From CAZRIE01 sp964600075 (GTDB lineage: Bacteria > Bacteroidota > Bacteroidia > Flavobacteriales > Flavobacteriaceae): 49,844 bases of DNA. The stretch is taken from the NCBI GenBank assembly GCA_964600075.1, contig CAZRIE010000016.1:1-49844 (forward strand), written 5' to 3'. Each line of letters begins with the position of its first letter. Positions within the stretch are counted from its first letter, which is position 1. Positions 1 to 8,396 of this stretch are shown in pieces. The translations under genes were made by a program, and so were the position numbers. Below the pieces are notes generated by a model. It was not told where the DNA came from, did no database searches, and saw nothing but the letters and a program-made list of their open reading frames with translations.

Positions 1-51
1 AAATTTTCTTATTTTAAAATTGTTACAATAAAATACTATTCGATAAAATAG

Positions 52-71
52 ATTTCCATCTTCGTGGAAAT
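52..71. repeat. Short hairpin just upstream of ridA
   Basis: Seven-base inverted repeat ATTTCCA (52-58) / TGGAAAT (65-71) with a six-base loop. It lies 18 bases before the preferred ridA start. No T-run follows it, so it does not look like a terminator. It could be a 5'-UTR structure or the remnant of a dispersed intergenic palindrome. No function is claimed. Confidence 0.35.
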
Positions 72-89
72 GACAAAATGGACTTCACT

Positions 90-470
90 ATGAAAAAAAT
101 AATCAACACTCCAAACGCTCCAGCACCTATTGGGCCCTATAATCAGGCCATTTTAAGTGGTGATACATTATATATTTCCGGACAGATTCCGATTGATCCA
201 GCTACAGGGAATTTGGTTGATGGCGATATCAAAAAAGAGACCCGGCAATCTATGGAAAATTTAAAGGCGATTCTTTTAGAAGCAGGAATGACCTTTGAAA
301 GTGTTGTGAAGAGCACCATCTTTTTAAAAGATATGCATCAATTCTCCGATGTTAACGAAATTTACGGCTCATATTTTAACTCAGATGCCGCACCGTCAAG
401 GGAGACTGTTGAGGTTGCCAATCTGCCAAAATTTGTGAATGTCGAAATTTCGATGATCGCTGTAAGGTGA
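90..470 (+). CDS. ridA: RidA family reactive intermediate (enamine/imine) deaminase
   Basis: A 126-residue protein of the RidA/YjgF/UK114 family. These are small cytosolic trimers that hydrolyse reactive 2-aminoacrylate and other enamine/imine by-products of PLP enzymes to ketoacids and ammonia. Family features are visible: the N-terminal stretch APIGPYNQA, the GDTLYISGQIP strand, the APSRETVEV segment with the carboxylate-binding arginine, and the C-terminal VEISMIAV strand. The frame is open from an ATG at 78. The ATG at 90 is preferred because MKKIINTPNAPAPIGPYNQ is the usual family N-terminus and the four extra residues match nothing. The gene is convergent with the sugar kinase to its right. 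Length is normal for the family. Confidence 0.93.
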   Translation: MKKIINTPNAPAPIGPYNQAILSGDTLYISGQIPIDPATGNLVDGDIKKETRQSMENLKAILLEAGMTFESVVKSTIFLKDMHQFSDVNEIYGSYFNSDAAPSRETVEVANLPKFVNVEISMIAVR

Positions 471-514
471 AAAAGTTGAAAGCTTTTAGTAGCAGTTGAC
501 AGTCAAATAGTTCA

Positions 515-577
515 AGGTTTAAAGTGAATCAATTCGAACTTGAACCAAACTATGCAAAAGTTTAGAACTTTGAACCT
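515..577. terminator. Possible bidirectional terminator between convergent ridA and the GlcNAc kinase gene
   Basis: AGGTTTAAAGT (515-525) can pair with ACTTTGAACCT (567-577), 11 pairs including one G-T wobble, with a 41-base loop. Part of the left arm can instead pair with TTGAACC (540-546). The structure lies between two convergent genes, where a shared terminator is expected. It is AT-rich and has no clean T-run on either side, so it may simply be a decayed intergenic repeat. Confidence 0.3.
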
Positions 578-623
578 CACGTCGCCCAACCTTTACTCTT
601 TCCTTAAAATCAGTTTGAACTTA

Positions 624-1475
624 TTAAAGCGTTTCCTTATGAAATTCCATCAGTCCCTCGATTGGCCTTTGACGAATAACACCAACGATAAGGTCATTGC
701 GTTCTAAAACCGTGGTTAGCTCGTCTTTAAGGTAGTGCGCAATACTTCCTACAAAATTGATAGGCACCTTAGTTGCCAATTCGAACTGCATTATGTAATT
801 GTTCACGAACTGCTGGAAGCCCTTGTCGATAACACCCTTGCAATAAGGATGCTCTTTGTTTTCGACTAAAAAACGGGCAAAAGTGGCCAAATACGTGTTC
901 GGATTGGGCTGTTTGTATAAATTTTCCTTGATTACGTCGGCATCCAAATCGTATCCCTTCTCGAATTTAATGCCCAAGTCTTGAGGCATTTTATGAAAGT
1001 AATAATCCCGGATAAGTTTCCTTCCAAAGAAATTACCACTACCGTCATCCATAGGAATATAGCCCAAAGAAGTTACTTTCTGGAACAATTGATGCCCATC
1101 GTAATAACTACAGTTCGAACCGGTACCTAAAATACAGACTATGCCTTGGTGACCAATTTTGGTAGTGGAAAATATTGCAGCATAGGTATCTTCTTTCACA
1201 TCTGTCTTGGCATTCGGAAAAAAATCCTTAAAAATATCTCGTAGAAAGCTCTTCATACGTTCCGTACCGCATCCTGCGCCATAAAAGTGTAAACGGGATA
1301 CTTTTTCCCTATTTTTCGAAAGTTCGAAATTATTGGCCAAACGGTCTTCGATTACATCTTTTGTCAATACTTCAGGGCTCAACCCCAAGGTCTGGGTCAA
1401 AAACAATTGATTTCCCTTGCTATCAAGAGCAATCCAGTCAGACTTGGTAGCACCGCTATCTACTATTAAAATCAT
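624..1475 (-). CDS. BadF/BadG-type N-acetylglucosamine kinase-like ATPase
   Basis: A 283-residue ASKHA-fold sugar kinase of the BadF/BadG/BcrA/BcrD family, as found in Bacteroidota. It opens with the phosphate-1 loop DSGATKSDWI (about residues 6-15), has the second phosphate loop CILGTGSNCSYYDG (about 115-128), and a DDGSGNFFGRKL motif (about 143-154). Relatives phosphorylate N-acetylglucosamine or other amino sugars, so the likely product is GlcNAc-6-phosphate. It lies downstream of pfkA-gap on the same strand but is separated from them by a terminator-like hairpin. In context it could feed free GlcNAc released by the NagZ-like enzyme at 34854 into the amino-sugar route. The family is secure; the sugar is inferred. 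Confidence 0.85.
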   Translation of the reverse strand: MILIVDSGATKSDWIALDSKGNQLFLTQTLGLSPEVLTKDVIEDRLANNFELSKNREKVSRLHFYGAGCGTERMKSFLRDIFKDFFPNAKTDVKEDTYAAIFSTTKIGHQGIVCILGTGSNCSYYDGHQLFQKVTSLGYIPMDDGSGNFFGRKLIRDYYFHKMPQDLGIKFEKGYDLDADVIKENLYKQPNPNTYLATFARFLVENKEHPYCKGVIDKGFQQFVNNYIMQFELATKVPINFVGSIAHYLKDELTTVLERNDLIVGVIRQRPIEGLMEFHKETL

Positions 1476-1495
1476 AGGTTTAATTTAAAAAAGAA

Positions 1496-1532
1496 TCCTG
1501 AAAATAAGCAAATTTTTCGCCCATTTTCAGGA
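1496..1532 (-). terminator. Rho-independent terminator downstream of gap
   Basis: Perfect 10-base inverted repeat TCCTGAAAAT (1496-1505) / ATTTTCAGGA (1523-1532) with a 17-base loop. Read on the minus strand, the stem is followed by a T-rich run (TTCTTTTTTAAATT). It sits between the end of gap and the start of the kinase gene, so it should end or attenuate the pfkA-gap transcript. The stem is AT-rich, so some readthrough is likely. Confidence 0.6.
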
Positions 1533-1557
1533 ATACTTTAAAATACTATCAAAAAAA

Positions 1558-2559
1558 CTATAAACTTGCTACATGCTCTGCCAAATCGACCATTTTGTTC
1601 GAGAAACCGGCCTCATTATCATACCAACAAATCAACTTAAAGAATTTCGAATTCAATTCCATTCCGGCACCGGCATCAAAAATACTAGTACGTTTATCGC
1701 TCACGAAATCTTGTGATACCAGTGCTTCTTCAGTATACCCTAAAATACCTTTCAGTTCTCCTTCAGAGGCAGCTTTAAAGGCTTTTTTGATATCTTCATA
1801 AGAAGTTTCTTTTTCAAGACGAACAGTCAAATCTACCACGGAAACATCGGCAGTAGGTACCCTGAAAGCCATACCTGTCAATTTTCCTTCCAACGCAGGA
1901 ATAACTTTGGTCACCGCCTTCGCTGCTCCTGTAGAAGCGGGAATAATATTCAACATGGCACTTCTTCCACCTCTCCAATCTTTTCTAGAAGGGCCGTCAA
2001 CAGTCATTTGAGTTGCTGTAGTAGCGTGTACCGTAGTCATCAAAGCTTCTTCAATACCAAAGTTGTCGTTCAATACCTTGGCCATTGGCGCCAAGCAGTT
2101 AGTGGTACAAGATGCATTGGATACAATAGTATTAGACGCCTTCACATCTTTATGATTTACACCCATTACGAACATTGGTGCATCTTTAGATGGGGCAGAA
2201 ATCACAACTTTTTTGGCACCTCCGTCTATGTGGTACTGTGCAGTTTCTAAGCTTGTGAAAATACCGGTGCACTCAGCAACTATTTCTGCTCCAACGGCAT
2301 CCCACTTAATATTCTTTGGGTCACGCTCAGCAGTAATTCGTACAGTTTTACCATTTACGACTAGATGGCCGTCTTTAACATCAACCGTACCTTCGAAGTT
2401 GCCATGTACGGAATCATATTTTAAAAGGTAAGCAAGATGTTCTACATCTAACAAATCATTGATGGCGACTGCCTCGACACCATCTCTTCTTACCGTTTCC
2501 CTAAAGACCAATCTTCCGATTCGCCCGAATCCGTTTATTCCTATTTTTAAATCTGACAT
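1558..2559 (-). CDS. gap: Type I glyceraldehyde-3-phosphate dehydrogenase
   Basis: A 333-residue glycolytic GAPDH that oxidises and phosphorylates glyceraldehyde-3-phosphate to 1,3-bisphosphoglycerate with NAD+. The N-terminal Rossmann motif NGFGRIGR is at residues 9-16. N34-D35 at the end of strand 2 is the usual signature of NAD rather than NADP preference. The catalytic cysteine is C151 in SNASCTTNC. The C-terminal WYDNEAGFSNKMVDL block is complete. The gene follows pfkA by 31 bases on the same strand, so the two are probably co-transcribed, and a hairpin terminator follows it. Length and motifs are fully normal. Confidence 0.97.
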   Translation of the reverse strand: MSDLKIGINGFGRIGRLVFRETVRRDGVEAVAINDLLDVEHLAYLLKYDSVHGNFEGTVDVKDGHLVVNGKTVRITAERDPKNIKWDAVGAEIVAECTGIFTSLETAQYHIDGGAKKVVISAPSKDAPMFVMGVNHKDVKASNTIVSNASCTTNCLAPMAKVLNDNFGIEEALMTTVHATTATQMTVDGPSRKDWRGGRSAMLNIIPASTGAAKAVTKVIPALEGKLTGMAFRVPTADVSVVDLTVRLEKETSYEDIKKAFKAASEGELKGILGYTEEALVSQDFVSDKRTSIFDAGAGMELNSKFFKLICWYDNEAGFSNKMVDLAEHVASL

Positions 2560-2590
2560 GTGTTATTTGTTTTTAGGATTAAAATTATAT

Positions 2591-3577
2591 TTAAGTTGTC
2601 ATTATCTCAGAAACCCTAATGAGTTCCTTGTCTATCTTGGTATGCCCTTTGATGGCCTTGCTAATCGGGGTTAGTATAATTTTGTTATTCTGAACACCTA
2701 CCATGAAATTCGTTCGGCCCTCTAAAAGACTTTCAACAGCCTTTACCCCCATTCTACTGGCCAATACCCTATCATAACAGGAAGGTGACCCACCACGCTG
2801 CATATGCCCCAAAACGGACACCCTTACATCGTAAATAGGAAGGTGCTCTTCCACGTATTCCTTAAGCTGAAAAACACTTTTCCCAATTTTGTCACCTTCG
2901 GCGACAACTACTATACTTGATGATTTACCAGATTTTTTACTTCGTTTCAACGATTCCAACAAACGCTCGAGCCCTCTATTTTCTTCGGGGATCAAAATTT
3001 CTTCGGCACCGGCCCCAACTCCTGTATTAAGGGCGATATGGCCAACGTCTCGGCCCATAACTTCAACAAAGAAGAGCCTGTTATGCGAACTGGCCGTATC
3101 CCTAATCTTATCTATGACCTCTACTACTGTATTCATGGCAGTATCGAAACCTACGGTATTTGACGTACCAAAGATATCATTGTCAATAGTACCGGGTATA
3201 CCTATGATAGGAAAATGAAACTCTTGATTGAAAATCATGGCACCCGTAAAACTTCCGTCACCGCCGATGACAACAAACGCATCGATACCCTCGGCAAGCA
3301 AATGGTCGTATGCTTTTTTCCGGCCTTCTACTGTTCTGAAATCGTCACAGCGGGCAGATTTTAAGATCGTACCTCCCTTATTGATGATATTGTTGACACT
3401 TCTGGCATCCATAGGCTTAAAATCGCCTTCTATCATACCTTGGTATCCTCTATAAATGCCAACGCAGTCTACCTTCATATATGCGCAGGTCCGAACGACC
3501 GAACGTATTGCCGCATTCATGCCAGGTGAGTCACCCCCAGATGTCAAAACGCCTATTTTCTTTATCTCTAGAGCCAT
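2591..3577 (-). CDS. pfkA: ATP-dependent 6-phosphofructokinase
   Basis: A 328-residue bacterial phosphofructokinase that phosphorylates fructose-6-phosphate to fructose-1,6-bisphosphate. The phosphate loop GGDSPGMNAAIR is at residues 14-25, GGDGS at 105-109, and the active-site TIDND at 130-134 with the expected catalytic base D132. A glycine after GGD, and glycine rather than lysine before TIDND, mark the ATP-dependent type rather than the pyrophosphate-dependent type. It is the first gene of a pfkA-gap operon with a TAnnTTTG-type box just upstream. In this window it is also the entry point to glycolysis for fructose-6-P from amino-sugar recycling. Confidence 0.97.
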   Translation of the reverse strand: MALEIKKIGVLTSGGDSPGMNAAIRSVVRTCAYMKVDCVGIYRGYQGMIEGDFKPMDARSVNNIINKGGTILKSARCDDFRTVEGRKKAYDHLLAEGIDAFVVIGGDGSFTGAMIFNQEFHFPIIGIPGTIDNDIFGTSNTVGFDTAMNTVVEVIDKIRDTASSHNRLFFVEVMGRDVGHIALNTGVGAGAEEILIPEENRGLERLLESLKRSKKSGKSSSIVVVAEGDKIGKSVFQLKEYVEEHLPIYDVRVSVLGHMQRGGSPSCYDRVLASRMGVKAVESLLEGRTNFMVGVQNNKIILTPISKAIKGHTKIDKELIRVSEIMTT

Positions 3578-3594
3578 TAAAAAAAACTAAGCTG

Positions 3595-3602
3595 CAAAAT
3601 TA
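3595..3602 (-). promoter_or_regulatory. Bacteroidota-type -7 box upstream of pfkA
   Basis: On the minus strand this reads TAATTTTG, a perfect match to the TAnnTTTG -7 element used by the Bacteroidota primary sigma factor. It lies 17 bases upstream of the pfkA ATG, leaving a leader of about ten bases. I found no good TTG/TTTG -33 element at the usual distance. The rest of the 285-base gap (3578-3862) shows no gene; it contains only a short AAAAGCTTTT palindrome near 3825. Confidence 0.5.
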
Positions 3603-3862
3603 GCAAACTTATTTCAATTCACGGAACCCTTATAGCTCTAATTTGGCCTAATAGCTGCCACTAAAACGATTTAGTAAACTTTTAGACATTGAAATGAGTA
3701 GAATATAACAGTTCGGGACCAAATTTTCGAATGTTACTACATTAAGGTATGAACGGAAAAAGAATAGCAACAAATTGAAACATCTTTTGTTGACTTCTCA
3801 AAAACAGCCTATAAACTGTAATTTTAAAAGCTTTTGGTTCTGGAATACAATAACCGAGAAAT

Positions 3863-6800
3863 CTATTTTAACCTATTTGTCTTGGGATAGAACTTTAAAA
3901 GGCTATCCTTGCCCATAACAGAACTTGGGATTTTATCGGGTGCCGGCACTTTCTTTTTTGGTTCTTCCTTCTTTTTTGGTTCTTCATTTTTTAAGATGTA
4001 TTGAAAAAGCTCTCGAAAACTATTAAAATCAACTTCATATGAAATACCGATGCCCTGGGTATACCCAAGTCTATCGGCATAATACTCTTGTATTTCGTTT
4101 TCCCGATTAAAAAATTTGGCGCTTAGCGTGCCCTCTTCGTTAAGTAGCAATTGTATTTCAAAGTTGCCCGCTACCACGGTTTCTGTAGTTCCGCCGACCG
4201 GCACCCCCACTCTACCGTTAAAAAGTAGTCGATCACTAATTTGTGTTGAGACCGTAACCCCTATACGGTTTTCCGTCTGAAAGTCCGCGTTCTGGTCCAA
4301 AACACCTTGTTCATAAGAGAGGCCGAGATTAAATTTGTCGTTGTTACCCAAAACTTGATTCAAAAGTCCGGATGCCGATTGCAAAAGATTACCGGTTACC
4401 GCCTGTTGGTTGATACCTGTCTGATCGTTCACAAATGATCCTTGGGCTAAAAGAAAAAGTGCGTTTTGCTCCTCTACGGCAGGATCTTGCAGGCGATATT
4501 CCAACTCCGATTGTACGATGGAGTTCGTGCCGGGAAAGTCTATGTTAAATTCAATATCAGGGCTTTCGAGATCATCGGTTAACTTGATGACCACTTCGGT
4601 GGGTATTCTTCGCGTATAGCCAGGGTTATCTAACAAAGGTGCGGGGTTTGCATTTAATGCGTAAACAGCCTCCAAATCTAAAGTAGCTTTTAACGGCTCC
4701 CTATCCCAAACAATTGTACCTCCGGGTTTTACTTTGAAAGTTTTATTGATAACTCCAGCAAATTTGTAGTTAAATTCACCATCTACCACAACAAAATCAC
4801 CGTACATCTCGAATGCTCCTCGGGTATTTATACGTATTAGTAAGATCCCTACACCGCTTCCTTTTAGCGAGCTACCGGTCTTGGTATCCGTAACGATCTC
4901 CACCTCTGCATCAGGGGTAACATCAAGGTCAAAGGTCAGCTCAAGACCCTGAAATTCATCTAGTATACGCTTATCTTCAATCGTATTCAAATTATTTTTT
5001 TCAACAAAATTGATAAATGAATAATCACCAATAGAGGCCACGTCGCTTAACGGTATTTTTAGTGAAGTGCCAGGTGCCGTTTCTCCCTCGACTTTAATGT
5101 TCAATGCCTTCGTGGGGCCAAATATCCTACCTTTACCGTTCAGATAACCGGTTCCGTAATACAATACTTCTTCTTCGAATTCGGTGTTGAGAATAAGCAA
5201 TCTATTGTTATTTGTATCTACATTCAAATCAAGTAACCAGTTGTCAAAAAAAGAATGGCTAATAGTACCATCTAAAGTAGCATTTGTCTTTTTTTCGACA
5301 TCCGTAAGCTTAATCTGGTCGAAATCGAAAGTTTGCTTCGAAAGGTTTACTCTTGAGTTCTGGGCAAAACTGTAGTCTACATTAAGATACGGTATGCCGA
5401 TACCGGCATTGTCTAATGTGAGTATACCACTAAAATCCGGATTGTTAAGAGGCCCCTGAATTCTTGCGTTTCCACTAACATCTCCCCGAATATTACGGAG
5501 AATATCTTCGCCCAAAGGAGCGAAAGGTTCCAAATCAAAATTATCAAGATTGACCAAAAGATTAGCCTCAGGCACATCGCCCTTGTTGCTAATATTACCG
5601 ACGACACCTAATTTTTCCCTTCCCTTATCGGTAATCTGTGAATTGACTACGAAATCCGTAAGGTCTTTATTACCCACAATACCAATTGTCAAATCGCCCA
5701 AACGGATATCGTTAATTGAAAAATCTTCAATGCCCAAATTGGAGGACGGCAAATAAATATCATCCTTTTGCAATATATTAAGCGTACCGTTCACCTCGCC
5801 CTGAAGTTTAAGGTTAGCTATGGCCGGAGTGATTTTGTTCAACGAAACGATTTTGAACTGTAGTTGTAGGTCTTTATAAGTTGAATCGGCAAGTTCACCG
5901 CGCAAGCGTATTTGCTCTTGCTGGCTGTTGTTCATCACAATCTCTTGGATGTTGATACTATCCAATGTGCGGTTAATAATGACCTTGTTCTTGTTATCTC
6001 CATCTTTGTTCAATACCCAAGTATTACCCTTGAAATTAACATCTGAAGTTTTAAGACCGATGACCGATTTATTCTCTTTGTTGAAAGTGTGGTAGAAATT
6101 GAGATTGTAGCTATCATTTAAGTCACTTCCTCCTTTAAATTCTGTGCGGAAGAACAGCGTGTCTTTTAATGTGGTATTAATTAGGTTGAAATCTTTTACG
6201 TCATAGTAATTCGTCGAAAGATCACTCACCGAAATATACGTATTGAAAAGTGGATTTTTATTATCGATTTTGATGTCGATATTGTCGGCTTCATTGCCAA
6301 AGGCTACGATACTAGGTGATTTAAAATTGAGCTTGAAATCACCTTCATCGGCCACTATATTTCCTTTGATAAAGGTATTCGGATCAAATTTAACTTCCGG
6401 AAAGAATACATCAACGATTTTATTATATATCTTAAAATTAAAAGCCAAAGTTTGTCCGTCAGAAATCTTAAAAGGCCGATAATTCGTATAAATACTACCT
6501 AGTGAATTCTGCACCAATCTACCCAATTCCTTGACTTTAAAATTACCTTTCAAATAACCGGTAATAATGTCGGGGGAATTAATATCAATGGTACGGACGG
6601 AGTCGTTCTCGAAAGTGGATGACACTTTAAAGTCTTCAAAATAATAAGTGTCGTTCTTATTCTCGAATATTGTTTTTGTGAATTTGATATCCCCGACCAG
6701 ATTATCCAGGGTGTTTCCTGCGACATCCATATTTACATTTCCCTTAAAAATGGAAATGCTATCATTAATAAAATTCAATTTCTTTAAGTCTGCGTAATCA

Positions 6801-8287
6801 ACCGATGCGATAAAATTAAAATCGTTACGGTCTTCCCCGAAATCTGCAAGTCCCTTAAAACTAAACTTTAGATTTTCGTCGTTGCTTATCAAGGAGCCAT
6901 CGAAAAGCTGTTCTTTCAAAATACCGGAGACTTTGAGGTCATTATACTCGTAATTATTGAAATTGACGGCATAGACCTCCCCAATAACTTCAGTATTTAA
7001 TGTTTCTTTTGCAAAACCTTTGCCCTCGACATTAAAATCCAAAGTAGTTTTTCCTAAACGTTTGTTTTCAACAAAATCGCCTAAATCAAAGTCTATAAGC
7101 GAAACAAAACCAGTATAAGTAGCATTATTGATATCATCGATATTAGTAAGTTCTAGATCTGTGTAACTACTGCCTATGGCTGTGTTGAGATTAACTTTTG
7201 CATCAATGGAAGTTTCTGTCACAGTAGCATCGCCCCTAATAGTAAACTGACCAAGTTTCTGAAAAACTTTAGGTGGTAATGATTTGCCAATAATATTGGG
7301 CATGAGCGAACGCAGCTCGTAATAGCTAGAGGTCACGTTTTTCATATCAGCTACCATCGAAAAAGGTTCGGATCTGCTGAAAAGGTTCTTAAAACTAAAA
7401 TCCCCCCGAATACCCGTATTATCTGACTGCAGAAACAACTCTTCGGTATTCAGGTCGTTAAGCACCCCATTAATGCGCGTTGAAAAGTTTACTTCCTTTC
7501 CTTTTCCGAACTGATCGTAAAGCATATTGATCTCATCGAATGCAACGGTAGATTCATCGAAATCAGCGGTTAGCTTTACCTTGTTCAAAAAATCGATAAA
7601 ATCTTTTCGCTCATAGTTGAACACCAAATTACCTTTTAAATGGGTTCCCGGAGTACGAATGCGCAACGAATCGAAACGCATCTGCTGCTTTGTGTATTTG
7701 AATACAGTAGCCAGTTGGTCGACTTGTATGCCCCTTTCGCTTGTAAACGACATTTCATCAATAGCTACAGTGACCTCAGGACCCAAGATTTGAAAATCGG
7801 TTGCACTTATGTTGAGTTTCTTGAAATTGAGCATCCCTTCGTTTTCTCGATTTTCGTCGATAAGCCGGAAAGTACTATTGGTGATTTCGACATCCGATGA
7901 AGAAAAAAAGAAAGGTGGAGTACCCGGCCTACGGGGCTTTCCGTCATCTAGTTTATCGATGAAGACCGCCAGATTCGTGCTCTTGTTATCGCGATAGGTC
8001 TTCAATTTAAAATCAAGCTTATCGACGTCAATGTCACCGAATTCCAATTTACCCTTTAGCAGATTTCGGACGCTCAAAATAGATGTAGTAAGGTTGTTGA
8101 CGTAGAAGAGCGTGTCTTTTTGGTAATCTTCAATGTAAACACCCTTAAGGTTGGTATCCCAAGAAATTAACGAAATGCGTAGTCTTTCGATATTGATGTT
8201 TGTACCGAAATTTTTGTTGATGGTTTCGGTGGCATATTTGGCAAAGCTTGTCTGAACGAACGGTAGAGAAAGTATAACGGTGCCCAA
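3863..8287 (-). CDS. tamB: TamB-like translocation/assembly module protein (DUF490)
   Basis: A very long AsmA/TamB-type protein, at least 1,474 residues. An N-terminal inner-membrane anchor is followed by about 1,300 residues of repetitive beta strands and a C-terminal DUF490/TamB domain (from about residue 1050; for example GGTIVWDREPLKATLDLEAVYAL in shorter segments). TamB proteins span the periplasm and are implicated in phospholipid transport to, and protein assembly in, the outer membrane. The tail is charged, with two EEPKKK repeats. The coordinate given starts at a TTG whose product begins in the middle of the hydrophobic segment. The frame stays open to 8413 and encodes KKLRKILIRTVLVLVLICV directly upstream, clearly the missing start of the anchor. 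No ATG, GTG or TTG occurs there, so the real start may be ATC at 8347 or ATT at 8356. The 5' end overlaps the tsaD leader on the other strand. Confidence 0.88.
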   Translation of the reverse strand: MGTVILSLPFVQTSFAKYATETINKNFGTNINIERLRISLISWDTNLKGVYIEDYQKDTLFYVNNLTTSILSVRNLLKGKLEFGDIDVDKLDFKLKTYRDNKSTNLAVFIDKLDDGKPRRPGTPPFFFSSSDVEITNSTFRLIDENRENEGMLNFKKLNISATDFQILGPEVTVAIDEMSFTSERGIQVDQLATVFKYTKQQMRFDSLRIRTPGTHLKGNLVFNYERKDFIDFLNKVKLTADFDESTVAFDEINMLYDQFGKGKEVNFSTRINGVLNDLNTEELFLQSDNTGIRGDFSFKNLFSRSEPFSMVADMKNVTSSYYELRSLMPNIIGKSLPPKVFQKLGQFTIRGDATVTETSIDAKVNLNTAIGSSYTDLELTNIDDINNATYTGFVSLIDFDLGDFVENKRLGKTTLDFNVEGKGFAKETLNTEVIGEVYAVNFNNYEYNDLKVSGILKEQLFDGSLISNDENLKFSFKGLADFGEDRNDFNFIASVDYADLKKLNFINDSISIFKGNVNMDVAGNTLDNLVGDIKFTKTIFENKNDTYYFEDFKVSSTFENDSVRTIDINSPDIITGYLKGNFKVKELGRLVQNSLGSIYTNYRPFKISDGQTLAFNFKIYNKIVDVFFPEVKFDPNTFIKGNIVADEGDFKLNFKSPSIVAFGNEADNIDIKIDNKNPLFNTYISVSDLSTNYYDVKDFNLINTTLKDTLFFRTEFKGGSDLNDSYNLNFYHTFNKENKSVIGLKTSDVNFKGNTWVLNKDGDNKNKVIINRTLDSINIQEIVMNNSQQEQIRLRGELADSTYKDLQLQFKIVSLNKITPAIANLKLQGEVNGTLNILQKDDIYLPSSNLGIEDFSINDIRLGDLTIGIVGNKDLTDFVVNSQITDKGREKLGVVGNISNKGDVPEANLLVNLDNFDLEPFAPLGEDILRNIRGDVSGNARIQGPLNNPDFSGILTLDNAGIGIPYLNVDYSFAQNSRVNLSKQTFDFDQIKLTDVEKKTNATLDGTISHSFFDNWLLDLNVDTNNNRLLILNTEFEEEVLYYGTGYLNGKGRIFGPTKALNIKVEGETAPGTSLKIPLSDVASIGDYSFINFVEKNNLNTIEDKRILDEFQGLELTFDLDVTPDAEVEIVTDTKTGSSLKGSGVGILLIRINTRGAFEMYGDFVVVDGEFNYKFAGVINKTFKVKPGGTIVWDREPLKATLDLEAVYALNANPAPLLDNPGYTRRIPTEVVIKLTDDLESPDIEFNIDFPGTNSIVQSELEYRLQDPAVEEQNALFLLAQGSFVNDQTGINQQAVTGNLLQSASGLLNQVLGNNDKFNLGLSYEQGVLDQNADFQTENRIGVTVSTQISDRLLFNGRVGVPVGGTTETVVAGNFEIQLLLNEEGTLSAKFFNRENEIQEYYADRLGYTQGIGISYEVDFNSFRELFQYILKNEEPKKKEEPKKKVPAPDKIPSSVMGKDSLLKFYPKTNRLK

Positions 8288-8396
8288 AACACAGATCAGT
8301 ACAAGTACCAGTACAGTCCTAATCAGTATTTTTCTCAGTTTTTTGATAGGGCTAATATGTTTTACCTTTACGTTCCCAACTTTTATTCCAAACTCA

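Noticed and set aside
8280..8396. Hydrophobic N-terminal extension of TsaD as a membrane anchor
   Set aside because: It is the reverse complement of the tamB anchor-coding sequence, TsaD is cytosolic, and GTG 8397 gives the normal family start.
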